Virus record (IMG/VR): IMGVR_UViG_3300018481_000032
Coordinates: 1 to 46,328 of that record
DNA from: a virus
Strand: one strand, 5' to 3'
Length of the DNA: 46,328 nucleotides
Of the stretch, positions 13,323 to 21,485 are shown in pieces. A program made the position numbers and the translations under genes. The stretch's first letter is position 1. Every line of letters begins with the position of its first letter. Below the pieces are notes generated by a model, which was given only the letters and a program-made list of their open reading frames with translations, did not search any database and had not been told where the DNA came from.

Positions 13323-14080
13323 TGTCGCGGCAATTCGACGGCGTCGACGACATCCTGACCGTTGCCCACGGTACCGAACTGAACCTGACCGCATGGACTG
13401 TCGCTTTTTGGATCAAACGTACAAGTGCGGGCGAGGGCGACTATCGAATCTGCGGTAAGGCTGCAGGAACGGCGGCCGGCTGTCTACAGGCAACTGGCCA
13501 ATCGGGTGATGTGACCATGCTTCGTGGTCGTCAAGCAGCTGGTGGTGGCTCACACTACGTGGCCATCAGTGCTACTGGGATCATCCCGGCATCCTCATGG
13601 AAGTGTCGCTTCGTGACATACGCTGCTGGACCAGGTCCTATCGCCATCTACGAGTACGACGGCGTGGATGTGCAGGAAGTTAGCTATTCCTCGGCTCCAG
13701 GTGGTGCTGCAGCAATTGCTTTGAACTCAGATCCGCTCTACATCGGCAACACGTCGGATGGATCGAACACACTCGGCGGTCTTCTAGCCTTCTTGGCCAT
13801 CGACAACACTGTCTGGAACAACGCCAAGATGTTGGAGTTTGCCGAAGGAGCTCTCCCGGCGGACACGAACTTCTTCTGGCGAATGGATGAAGCCGGCGCG
13901 TCGATTCCGAACTCTGGGACGATCTCTGGTTATGCCGCCACCGTCAGTGGAGCGATTCTGTCTGTCGATGACCCGCCCGAGTTGTACTCGAGCTACGTTC
14001 CACCCGAAGGCCCCATCGCTTTGGAGTCTGGTGGCCCAATGCTGCTGGAATCTGCTGGCTCTTATCTTCTAGATCCGTAA
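13322..14080 (+). CDS. LamG/concanavalin-like adhesin
   Basis: This 252-residue protein opens with the LamG signature SRQFDGVDDILTVAHGTELN, followed by TAWTVAFWIKRT. Further strands include PLYIGNTSDG and, at about 155-175, GGLLAFLAIDNTVWNNAKML, the usual laminin-G/concanavalin A-like jelly roll. Such domains bind polysaccharide. The C-terminus has a short repeat (ALESGGPMLLESAGSYLLDP), seen at the ends of some phage decoration proteins. Its start overlaps the previous stop. A role in attachment to host-surface glycans is likely. Confidence 0.8.
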   Translation: MSRQFDGVDDILTVAHGTELNLTAWTVAFWIKRTSAGEGDYRICGKAAGTAAGCLQATGQSGDVTMLRGRQAAGGGSHYVAISATGIIPASSWKCRFVTYAAGPGPIAIYEYDGVDVQEVSYSSAPGGAAAIALNSDPLYIGNTSDGSNTLGGLLAFLAIDNTVWNNAKMLEFAEGALPADTNFFWRMDEAGASIPNSGTISGYAATVSGAILSVDDPPELYSSYVPPEGPIALESGGPMLLESAGSYLLDP

Positions 14081-14092
14081 GGAGGAGGTCTC

Positions 14093-14524
14093 ATGTACTA
14101 CATCAAGTTTCGTAAGGGCTCTGCTGCTCAGTGGACCACCTCAAACCCAGTACTTGCGGATGGTGAGCCAGGGTTCGAGCGAGACACCAACCGGTTGAAG
14201 ATCGGGAATGGCGTCGACACGTGGGCGGATCTCGACTACTACGTGGACACCGACGCCGTCCAAGCTCTCATCGACGCCGCCATCGAGGATCTCGAAATCG
14301 ACCTCGGCGACGGCACACAAGGCCCCCAAGGTGAGCCTGGCGAGCCTGGTCCTGCGGGCCCCATCGGTGCCACAGGCGCAACGGGTGCAACTGGCCCCAC
14401 AGGTCCTGCCGGACCTCAAGGAAACCAGGGAAACCCAGGTGCACCAGGAACGATCGTTCTTCCAGTAGGAACGGATATTTCTCCGTATCCGGACGGCTCA
14501 ATCATCTTCTTCTATACTCCTTAG
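14093..14524 (+). CDS. Collagen-like fibre protein with tropism-determinant-like module
   Basis: This 143-residue protein has three parts. Residues 1-50 carry the module FRKGSAAQW-x4-NPVLADGEPGFE-x6-LKIGNG-x3-W-x2-LDYY, paralogous to the gene at 11355. Residues 78-123 are Gly-X-Y repeats (GPQGEPGEPGPAGPIGATGA and on), which form a collagen triple helix. The end (about 124-143) is a short capping segment with FFYTP. The ATG follows AAGGAGGAGG. It is most likely a trimeric tail or head fibre. The collagen part has many GCA/GCC Ala and CCC/CCT Pro codons and the usual repeat-driven length instability may apply. Confidence 0.85.
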   Translation: MYYIKFRKGSAAQWTTSNPVLADGEPGFERDTNRLKIGNGVDTWADLDYYVDTDAVQALIDAAIEDLEIDLGDGTQGPQGEPGEPGPAGPIGATGATGATGPTGPAGPQGNQGNPGAPGTIVLPVGTDISPYPDGSIIFFYTP

Positions 14525-14533
14525 GAGGAGATA

Positions 14534-15247
14534 ATGGGCTCTGTACTTTGGGATTACGACTTCAACGAGTACAGCACTGGAGACAACGCACTGTCTGACG
14601 GAAGCTGGTCCTCCATCGGAGCTGGTGCCAGTTGGAGATACTACTGGGATGGCTCCAGCTACCACGTTCTGTACGAGAACGGTTTCACCGGCAGTCCAGT
14701 CATGCTCGTTCGACCAGCGTCGAGAAACGTGGATATTTCGTGCAAGCTCAAGCTTTCTGGAGCTCCGGAAGACGCTCTCCACGCGGTCCATGGCGTTGTA
14801 GCACTCTGTGCCGACGCAAACAACTTCGTCGCCTACGAAGCTGTGAAGCATGACGGCAGCCTCCCAGGAACATCCGGCGCTGAGAACAAACACGTCATCT
14901 ACGTTCGATCCTCTGGGGTAGAACGCACGATTCTGTCGAAACCTGCCTCGTTTAACCATGACCAGGAGTACATCTTCCGCATGTTGGTCGTAGGTAAGAC
15001 TATGACCGTCTGGGTAGATGGGGTAGAGATCGGTAAGGGTGAATTCACCGATCTGGAGAACACCACGCTTACGTCGAACCGAGCAGGAGTAATTCAGTAC
15101 GCCGGTTTCCCGTTCTGGGACTGGGTCAAGGCCGAAACAGTCGACGGGTTCTTCTACAAGGACGAGGGCCGCGTGTACCCGCTTACTCTGGGCGGAGCCA
15201 AGATCGGCGGCGTTCTCAAGACCACCACCGTGGAGATCAAGGACTAG
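14534..15247 (+). CDS. Jelly-roll structural protein (LamG-like)
   Basis: This 237-residue beta-rich protein begins MGSVLWDYDFNEYSTGDNAL and continues with strands such as YHVLYENGFTGSPVMLVRP and MLVVGKTMTVWVDGVEIGKG. This pattern resembles concanavalin-like domains that bind or process glycans in phage adhesins. No catalytic residues can be assigned. The ATG follows TTAGGAGGAG with good spacing. It is the last member of the adhesin block before the terminase-proximal genes. Confidence 0.7.
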   Translation: MGSVLWDYDFNEYSTGDNALSDGSWSSIGAGASWRYYWDGSSYHVLYENGFTGSPVMLVRPASRNVDISCKLKLSGAPEDALHAVHGVVALCADANNFVAYEAVKHDGSLPGTSGAENKHVIYVRSSGVERTILSKPASFNHDQEYIFRMLVVGKTMTVWVDGVEIGKGEFTDLENTTLTSNRAGVIQYAGFPFWDWVKAETVDGFFYKDEGRVYPLTLGGAKIGGVLKTTTVEIKD

Positions 15248-15260
15248 GGAGGAGGTAGGA

Positions 15261-15701
15261 ATGGATGCATTGGAGAAAGTTCTCGCGCATTACGGCGTCA
15301 AGGGAATGCGTTGGGGCGTCCGTAGGCGTTCGACATCGTCAGGACCAACAGGCCACGTCACCATCAAGGCGATTCCGGGCCACAAGATCAAGGTCAGTGG
15401 CGGATCGGGCGTCAAGATCTCTGAAGACGCGGTTCGTGCTGTTGCCAACCGACAGGTTGCCAAGAAGAGCGGCACTCACGCCCTTCCCAACGACGAACTC
15501 AAGGCCCTCGTGACTCGGATGCAGATGGAGCAGAACTACAAGCAGCTCCTCGAGAAGCAGCCGAAGAGTCTCACGACTCAGGCGACCGACTTGATCATCA
15601 GCACGGGTCAGGACGAGGTTGCCAAGCTGGTCACGGGCAAAGACACCCTATTCCTCCGCCAGATCCTGGACTCGGGTGGTGGAAGGCACAGAAAGAAGTA
15701 G
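15261..15701 (+). CDS. Conserved phage protein with HYGVKGMRWGVRR motif
   Basis: This 146-residue protein begins with LAHYGVKGMRWGVRR (8-22), a short motif found at the ends of many phage structural and packaging proteins of Gram-positive hosts; its function is unknown. The remainder is basic, with helix in the C-terminal half (NDELKALVTRMQMEQNYKQL) and a final Arg/Lys tail. The ATG follows GGGAGGAGG. Its position directly before the large terminase suggests a head or packaging role. The DFDGD protein at 6091 starts with a related segment (LAHYGILRRSGRYPWGSG). Confidence 0.75.
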   Translation: MDALEKVLAHYGVKGMRWGVRRRSTSSGPTGHVTIKAIPGHKIKVSGGSGVKISEDAVRAVANRQVAKKSGTHALPNDELKALVTRMQMEQNYKQLLEKQPKSLTTQATDLIISTGQDEVAKLVTGKDTLFLRQILDSGGGRHRKK

Positions 15702-15715
15702 AAAGGAGGGTTGAC

Positions 15716-17464
15716 ATGGGTCTATCAAACACGGCCACGCCGGTTTACTACGGCCAGTTCCGCGAAGCGGTGATTCGGGGCGACATCCCAGTGTGTCGGG
15801 AGATCGCACAAGAGATGAACCGCATTGATGCACTCATCGCCAACCCGCTCATCTACTACGACGACCAAGCCGTTGAGGGGTTCGTTCGGTACTGCGAGAA
15901 CGAGCTTACTCTTACCGATGGAGGTGATCTGCATCTCCTCCCAACGTTCAAGCTCTGGGCAGAGCAGATCTTTGGGTGGTTTTACTTCGTCGACCGGACT
16001 GTTTACCAGCCGTCGGAAGATGGTCATGGTGGTCAGTACACCGTCAAGACCTTGAAGAAGCGGTTAACAACAAAGCAGTACCTAATCGTTGCCCGAGGTG
16101 CTGCTAAGTCGATGTATGCGTCCTTCATCCAGTCATATTTCCTCAACGTGGACACGTCGACAACCCATCAGATCACAACAGCACCAACCATGAAACAAGC
16201 AGAAGAAGTCATGTCCCCGATACGCACGGCCATCACACGCGCGAGGGGCCCTCTGTTCAAGTTCCTTACAGAGGGTTCGATGCAGAACACGACGGGCTCT
16301 CGAGCTCTTCGTGTCAAGCTGGCTTCGACAAAGAAGGGCGTTGAGAACTTCCTCACCGGCTCGTTGCTTGAGATCAGGCCGATGTCGATCAACAAACTTC
16401 AGGGTCTTCGACCCAAGATCTCCACCATTGACGAATGGCTCTCCGGAGACATCCGAGAGGACGTCATTGGTGCTGTCGAGCAGGGTGCTTCTAAGCTCGA
16501 CGACTATCTCATCGTTGCCATCAGTTCAGAAGGAACTGTTCGTAATGGCAGCGGTGACACCATCAAGCTGGAGTTGGCGACCATCCTAAAGGGCGACTAT
16601 TTGGCGCCTCATATTTCGATCTTTCACTACAGGCTCGACGAGATCGAAGAGGTAGCTGACCCATCGAAGTGGATGAAGGCTCAGCCCAACATCGGGAAGA
16701 CGATCTCCTACGAGACCTACCACCTGGATGTTGAGCGTGCAGAAAAGGCTCCGGCCACAAGGAATGACATCCTCGCCAAGCGCTTTGGTATCCCCATGGA
16801 GGGATACACATACTTCTTCACCTACGAGGACACTCTCCCGCACCCGCGCGCAAGCTTCTGGCAGATGCCCTGTGCTTTGGGGGCCGACTTGTCAATGGGT
16901 GACGACTTCTGTGCGTTCACGTTCCTCTTCCCACTCCGGAATGGATATTTCGGCGTCAAGACTCGTAGCTACATCACGACTCTTACGTTGTCGAAGCTTC
17001 CGGGTGCTCTTCGGATGAAGTATGACGAATTCGTCAGGGAGGGCAGTCTTCATGTAATGGAGGGCACCGTTCTGGACGTGGATGGTGAGGTTTTCGACGA
17101 CGTCGACGCCCACATCCTCGCCATGCAGTACGACACTCGTGCTTTCGGTTACGACCCGTACAACGCGAAGCCGTTCGTAGAACGGTGGACCTCTGAGAAT
17201 GGTCCGTTCGGTGTTGAGAAGGTAATCCAGGGTGCACGGACTGAATCCGTGCCTCTAGGTGAGCTCAAGATCCTTGCCGAGGAGAGAATGCTCATATTTG
17301 ACGAGGATCTCATGTCTTTCACGATGGGTAACGCCATTACGCTCGAAGACACGAACGGAAACCGCAAACTTCTCAAGCGGCGGCAAGAAGAGAAAATCGA
17401 CAACGTGTCCGCCTTGATGGACGCTTATGTCGCCTACAAGGCCAACAAGGAGGCGTTCGAATGA
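15716..17464 (+). CDS. terL: Terminase large subunit
   Basis: This 582-residue packaging motor has an ATPase and a nuclease domain. The Walker A-like loop is IVARGAAKSMYAS (ARGAAKS 126-132), a variant of the classic GxxxxGKS seen in this terminase branch. Walker B is ISTIDEW (235-241, D239-E240). The nuclease half begins near GADLSMGDD (about 390), where an RNase H-like fold supplies acidic metal ligands. It would pump DNA into the prohead and cut it at the packaging site. The ATG follows AAAGGAGGG. It is directly followed by portal and capsid genes; the small-subunit candidate is at 9418. Confidence 0.95.
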   Translation: MGLSNTATPVYYGQFREAVIRGDIPVCREIAQEMNRIDALIANPLIYYDDQAVEGFVRYCENELTLTDGGDLHLLPTFKLWAEQIFGWFYFVDRTVYQPSEDGHGGQYTVKTLKKRLTTKQYLIVARGAAKSMYASFIQSYFLNVDTSTTHQITTAPTMKQAEEVMSPIRTAITRARGPLFKFLTEGSMQNTTGSRALRVKLASTKKGVENFLTGSLLEIRPMSINKLQGLRPKISTIDEWLSGDIREDVIGAVEQGASKLDDYLIVAISSEGTVRNGSGDTIKLELATILKGDYLAPHISIFHYRLDEIEEVADPSKWMKAQPNIGKTISYETYHLDVERAEKAPATRNDILAKRFGIPMEGYTYFFTYEDTLPHPRASFWQMPCALGADLSMGDDFCAFTFLFPLRNGYFGVKTRSYITTLTLSKLPGALRMKYDEFVREGSLHVMEGTVLDVDGEVFDDVDAHILAMQYDTRAFGYDPYNAKPFVERWTSENGPFGVEKVIQGARTESVPLGELKILAEERMLIFDEDLMSFTMGNAITLEDTNGNRKLLKRRQEEKIDNVSALMDAYVAYKANKEAFE

Positions 17465-17489
17465 CAATTTTCACGGAAGGGGGTGACAC

Positions 17490-18767
17490 ATGGGAATCAG
17501 AGATCGTCTAGTGCATGCATGGAACGTGTTTCTCAACGACGATTACGACCAGAGAAACCCCTTCGGAGAATCAGGTTCCAGCTACAGCACCCCTCCAAGT
17601 CGGCCTCGCATTCGTATCGGCAGCGAAAGAACCATCATCGCGTCGATCTACACACGAATGGCGGTCGATGTGGCGGCAACGTCGATTCGACACGTTCGTC
17701 TCGACGACGAGAAGCGGTACAAGGAAGAGATAGAGAGTGGTCTGAACAGCTGTTTGTCTCTTGCTGCGAACTTGGACCAGCCGGGTCGAGCTTTTCGACA
17801 GGACATCGCGATGTCCTTGTTCGAGAATGGAGTTATCGCTGTTGTTCCTGTCGACACAACGATCAATCCAGACTCAAGTGGTGGTTGGGACATCTTGTCG
17901 ATGCGAGTCGGGACGATCGTGTCCTGGTTCCCGAGCAAGGTCAAGGTCAGCATCTACAACGAGCAGAATGGTCGCCGTCAAGAGGTCACTCTAGACAAGA
18001 AGTTCGTTGCGATCGTTGAGAACCCTCTCTACACCGTGATGAACGAGCCGAACTCGACTCTGCAGCGTCTCATTCGAAAGCTTGGCATCCTGGATGCCAT
18101 CGATGAGCAGTCGGGTTCGGGAAAGCTCGACATCATCATCCAACTGCCTTACGTCATCAAGTCCGAGGGCAAGCGACAGCAGGCTGAGCAACGCCGGAAG
18201 GACATCGAGTTCCAGCTGAAGGGGAGCCAGTACGGTATCGCCTACACGGACGGTACCGAGAAGGTCACCCAGCTGAACCGACCGGCCGAGAACAACCTGA
18301 TGAAGCAGATCGAGTACCTCGTCGACCTGCTCTACGCCCAGCTTGGGTTGACGCCCGAGGTGATGAACGGCACGGCTGACGAATCGGCCATGCTGAACTA
18401 CTACGACCGAACGATCAACCCTATCCTCGACGCCATCGTCGAATCGATGAGGCGGTCGTTCCTCACAAAGACTGCCCGGACCCAGGGTCAGTCGATCGAG
18501 TACTACAAGGACCCGTTCAAGCTCGTTCCGATCTCACAGATGGCCGAGATCGCCGACAAGTTCACCAGGAACGAGATCGTGTCCTCCAACGAGATGCGTC
18601 AAGCCATCGGAATGAAGCCGGCCAAGGATCCGAAGGCGGACGAGCTTCGAAACAGCAACATGCCTCAATCGGAGCTCGGCACTCCGCCTCCTGGTGGATC
18701 GAAACCAGATCCAGAAGATCCAGAAGATCCACCACCAGCGGCGGCGCCAGCCGTCCCCAAGAAGTGA
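17490..18767 (+). CDS. Portal protein
   Basis: This 425-residue protein follows the terminase and precedes the protease-capsid gene, the standard position for the ring at the capsid vertex that connects motor and tail. Typical features are the early helix ASIYTRMAVDVAATS (about 52-66), the wing/stem region, and the conserved loop YLVDLLYAQLGLTPEVMNGT (about 271-290). The tail end is a disordered Pro-rich stretch (PPPGGSKPDPEDPEDPPP), common in portals of this type. The ATG follows GGAAGGGGGTGA. Confidence 0.9.
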   Translation: MGIRDRLVHAWNVFLNDDYDQRNPFGESGSSYSTPPSRPRIRIGSERTIIASIYTRMAVDVAATSIRHVRLDDEKRYKEEIESGLNSCLSLAANLDQPGRAFRQDIAMSLFENGVIAVVPVDTTINPDSSGGWDILSMRVGTIVSWFPSKVKVSIYNEQNGRRQEVTLDKKFVAIVENPLYTVMNEPNSTLQRLIRKLGILDAIDEQSGSGKLDIIIQLPYVIKSEGKRQQAEQRRKDIEFQLKGSQYGIAYTDGTEKVTQLNRPAENNLMKQIEYLVDLLYAQLGLTPEVMNGTADESAMLNYYDRTINPILDAIVESMRRSFLTKTARTQGQSIEYYKDPFKLVPISQMAEIADKFTRNEIVSSNEMRQAIGMKPAKDPKADELRNSNMPQSELGTPPPGGSKPDPEDPEDPPPAAAPAVPKK

Positions 18768-18782
18768 AAGGAGACTGTCAAA

Positions 18783-20837
18783 ATGGAAGCAGATTTCAGC
18801 GGCTGGGCGACCAAGGTCGGCATCGAGTGCACTGACGGCCGCACCATCATGCGCGATGCCTTCAAGCACCAGGACACACAGCGTGTTCCGCTTGTCTGGC
18901 AGCACGGACACAAGGACCCGGAGAACGTTCTGGGCCACGTCGTCCTCGAGAACCGGTCGGAGGGTGTGTACTGCTACGGCTACTTCAACGACACGCCCAA
19001 GGCCAAGAACACGAAGCTCATCGTCGAGCACAAGGACGTCGAGGCTCTGTCGATCTGGGCGAACAAGCTCAAGGAGCAGGCTCGCAGCGTCATTCACGGT
19101 TCGATCCGTGAGGTCAGTCTAGTTCTGTCGGGTGCAAACCCGGGGGCCCTGATCGACCAGGTTCGCATCGCTCACGGTGACGGAACCGACGACTACGACG
19201 TCCTCGAGGACGAGGCCTTCATCTACACGGGTCTTCCGCTCGAGCACGAGGCCGGTCCTTCGGACGAGCTCACCGTGCAGGACGTCTACGACTCCATGAC
19301 GGATGAGCAGAAGCTCGTCGTCGCGCACATGGTGGAGACGGCTCTCGAGGCTCAGGTTCAGCACGCCGACGAGGACAACAAGCCCGAGGGTGAAGAGCCC
19401 GACGGAGACAAGCCCGAGGGTGAAGAGCCCGAAGGAGACAAGCCCGAGGGTGACAAGCCCGAAGGAGAGCAGGACGGAGCGTCCGAAGGGGACGACGCCG
19501 GCACCACCGACGACACCAAAACCGAGGACTCCCTCGACCACCAGGAAGGTTCAGACATGACCCGCAACGTCTTCGATCAGAGTGACGCCGACACCGAGCG
19601 CCGGAACGGCCCCACCCTGTCGCACGACCAGCTCTCCACCATCGTGGACGACGGCTGGAAGATGGGCTCCTTCAAGGAGTCGCTCCTCGCCCACGCGGAG
19701 GAGTACGGCATCACCAACATCGAGCTCCTCTTCCCCGAGGCGCGGATGATCGACAACAAGCCGGAGTGGATCACTCGCCGGATGGAGTGGGTCACCACGG
19801 TGCTCGGCGGCGTCCGCAAGCTCCCGTACAGCCGCATCAAGTCGATGTCGGCTGACCTCACGCACGAAGAGGCGCGGGCCAAGGGCTACATCAAGGCCAC
19901 GATGAAGAAGACGCAGTTCTTCGAGCTCGCCGGCCGAGAGACCACCCCGAAGACCATCTACAAGAAGCAGCAGCTGGACCGGGACGACATCGTCGACATC
20001 ACGGAGCTCGACGTCGTCAACTGGATCTGGGGCGAGATGCGCTTCATGCTGAACGAGGAGATCGCGCGCGCGATCCTCGTCGGCGACGGTCGCGAGCCCG
20101 ACGACCCCGACAAGATCAACGAGAACAACATTCGTCCGATCGCTCAGGACGCGACGTTCTACACGGACGTCGTCGACCTGCCGGCGAACATCAGCCCCGA
20201 GGCCCTCGTCGAGACCGTCATCCGGTCCCGCGAGCTCTACAAGGGTGCTGGCAACCCGGACGCCTTCATGACCCGTTCGATCCTGAACGACATGCTCCTC
20301 CAGAAGGACAAGATGGGCCGCCGGCTCTACCGCAACCGCACCGAGCTGGCAGCGGAGCTCGAGGTCAACTCCATCACGGACGTTCCGGCGATGGAGGGTG
20401 TCACCCGCGACGAGGGAGAGATCCAGATCCTTCTGGTCAACCTCTCCGACTACTCGGTCGGCACCACCAAGGGCGGCGAGATCTCGACGTTCGACGACTT
20501 CGACATCGACTACAACCAGTACAAGTACCTGATCGAGGGCCGGATGTCCGGCGCGCTGACGAAGCACAAGACTGCACAGGTCTTCGTGCGTGCGGACGGC
20601 ACCCTCGTGACGGCGGACCTGACGGCGCCGACGTTCAACACCAGCACCGGCGTCCTGACCGTTCCGACCCAGACCGGTGTGGTCTACCGCAACGCCGAGA
20701 CGGACGCAGTCCTGACCGCCGGTGCGCAGACCGCCATCGCGGCGGGTGCTTCGGTCGAGGTCGAGGCAGTCCCGGCCACCGGGTACTACTTCGAGCACAA
20801 CATCGACACGGACTGGTCGTTCACCCGCAACCCGTAA
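18783..20837 (+). CDS. Prohead protease-major capsid protein fusion
   Basis: This 684-residue fusion joins the head maturation protease and HK97-fold coat protein. Residues 1-130 look like the protease: QHGHKDP (40-46) and HGSIREVSLVLSGANPGA (105-122). Residues about 180-255 are an acidic low-complexity linker that may serve as scaffold. The coat protein spans about 259-615, with the N-arm and E-loop regions at its start. The last 65 residues are an Ig-like domain ending DTDWSFTRNP. An in-frame ATG at 19557 (residue 259) has AGGAAGG 7 bases upstream and could give free coat protein. The codon choice is strongly GC-ending, fitting high expression. Confidence 0.85.
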   Translation: MEADFSGWATKVGIECTDGRTIMRDAFKHQDTQRVPLVWQHGHKDPENVLGHVVLENRSEGVYCYGYFNDTPKAKNTKLIVEHKDVEALSIWANKLKEQARSVIHGSIREVSLVLSGANPGALIDQVRIAHGDGTDDYDVLEDEAFIYTGLPLEHEAGPSDELTVQDVYDSMTDEQKLVVAHMVETALEAQVQHADEDNKPEGEEPDGDKPEGEEPEGDKPEGDKPEGEQDGASEGDDAGTTDDTKTEDSLDHQEGSDMTRNVFDQSDADTERRNGPTLSHDQLSTIVDDGWKMGSFKESLLAHAEEYGITNIELLFPEARMIDNKPEWITRRMEWVTTVLGGVRKLPYSRIKSMSADLTHEEARAKGYIKATMKKTQFFELAGRETTPKTIYKKQQLDRDDIVDITELDVVNWIWGEMRFMLNEEIARAILVGDGREPDDPDKINENNIRPIAQDATFYTDVVDLPANISPEALVETVIRSRELYKGAGNPDAFMTRSILNDMLLQKDKMGRRLYRNRTELAAELEVNSITDVPAMEGVTRDEGEIQILLVNLSDYSVGTTKGGEISTFDDFDIDYNQYKYLIEGRMSGALTKHKTAQVFVRADGTLVTADLTAPTFNTSTGVLTVPTQTGVVYRNAETDAVLTAGAQTAIAAGASVEVEAVPATGYYFEHNIDTDWSFTRNP
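19380..19469 (+). repeat. Three tandem 30-bp repeats in the capsid fusion linker
   Basis: Units start at 19380, 19410 and 19440. They encode KPEGEEPDGD, KPEGEEPEGD and KPEGDKPEGE. The repeats are in frame and lie in the acidic linker between protease and coat domains, so copy-number change would alter only linker length. Confidence 0.9.
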
Positions 20838-20852
20838 CCAGAAGGGCCCGAC

Positions 20853-21182
20853 ATGGCGAAGTTCTCAGGGAAAGTCGGGTACGGAGAGAACGTCAAAACC
20901 GCTCCTGGAGTATGGGCCGACGTCATCACCGAGAAGTCATATTTCGGAGATGTCATTCGGAATGTACGACAGTTGCGAGAGGCTCCGGAAAGTCTCAACA
21001 ACGATCTCTCTGTCAGCAACTCAATCTCCATCGTTGCTGACGCGTACGCGAACGAGCACTTCCACGCCATCAGGTATGTCGAGTGGGCGGGGGCTCTGTG
21101 GACGGTTTCAGACGTCGAAGTCCAGAGTCCCCGCCTTCTACTGCGGCTAGGAGGTGTTTACAATGGCCCGAGGGCGGTCTGA
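20853..21182 (+). CDS. Head-tail connector (head-closure type)
   Basis: This 109-residue beta-rich protein lies directly after the capsid gene. It begins FSGKVGYGENVKTAPGVW, followed by a long-loop strand (DLSVSNSISIVADAYA) and RYVEWAGALWTVSDVEVQ, the pattern of small beta-barrel head-closure proteins that seal the portal. I infer the role from position and strand layout. The ATG follows AGAAGGGCCC. It overlaps the next gene by 20 bases. Confidence 0.75.
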   Translation: MAKFSGKVGYGENVKTAPGVWADVITEKSYFGDVIRNVRQLREAPESLNNDLSVSNSISIVADAYANEHFHAIRYVEWAGALWTVSDVEVQSPRLLLRLGGVYNGPRAV

Positions 21183-21471
21183 GCTTCAAGCACTTTTGGA
21201 AGCTCTTCTGGGGTCAGACAACGTCTACTTCCAGCCTCCAACCAACACCATCATGCAGTATCCGTGCATCGTCTTCAAGCGAGACAGAGAATCGGTGCAG
21301 CATGCTGACAATCGCCGCTATCGGCACACCAAGGGGTACCAGGTCACCATCATCACAAAGGATGTCGACAGCGACATTCCTGAGAAGGTGGCAGAGTTGC
21401 CGTTGTGTTCCTTCGACAGGTTCTTCACGGCAGAAAACCTCAACCACGATGTCTACATCCTCTTCTTCTGA
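21163..21471 (+). CDS. Tail terminator / head-tail joining protein
   Basis: This 102-residue protein sits between head closure and the tail tube gene, where the tail terminator is normally encoded. It has an N-terminal helix (SELQALLEALLGSDNVYF), a central strand pair (PCIVFKRDRESVQHADNRRY) and GYQVTIITKDVDSD, typical of the terminator fold that caps the tail tube. The ATG at 21163 follows AGGAGGTG. A GTG nine bases upstream overlaps that ribosome site and is rejected. The C-terminal DVYILFF is hydrophobic but short. Confidence 0.75.
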   Translation: MARGRSELQALLEALLGSDNVYFQPPTNTIMQYPCIVFKRDRESVQHADNRRYRHTKGYQVTIITKDVDSDIPEKVAELPLCSFDRFFTAENLNHDVYILFF

Positions 21472-21485
21472 AAGGAACACAAGTA

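Noticed and set aside
14333-14460. Collagen repeats as a DNA satellite or CRISPR-like array
   Set aside because: The periodicity is nine bases or multiples, fits Gly-X-Y codons in frame, and has no spacer structure.
19380-19469. 30-base tandem repeats as a possible CRISPR array
   Set aside because: The units are directly adjacent with no spacers and are in frame within the capsid fusion gene.
19551-20798. 415-codon open frame on the minus strand
   Set aside because: It mirrors the highly GC-biased capsid frame; its Val/Leu/Asp/Arg-rich translation and lack of a ribosome site mark it as a shadow.
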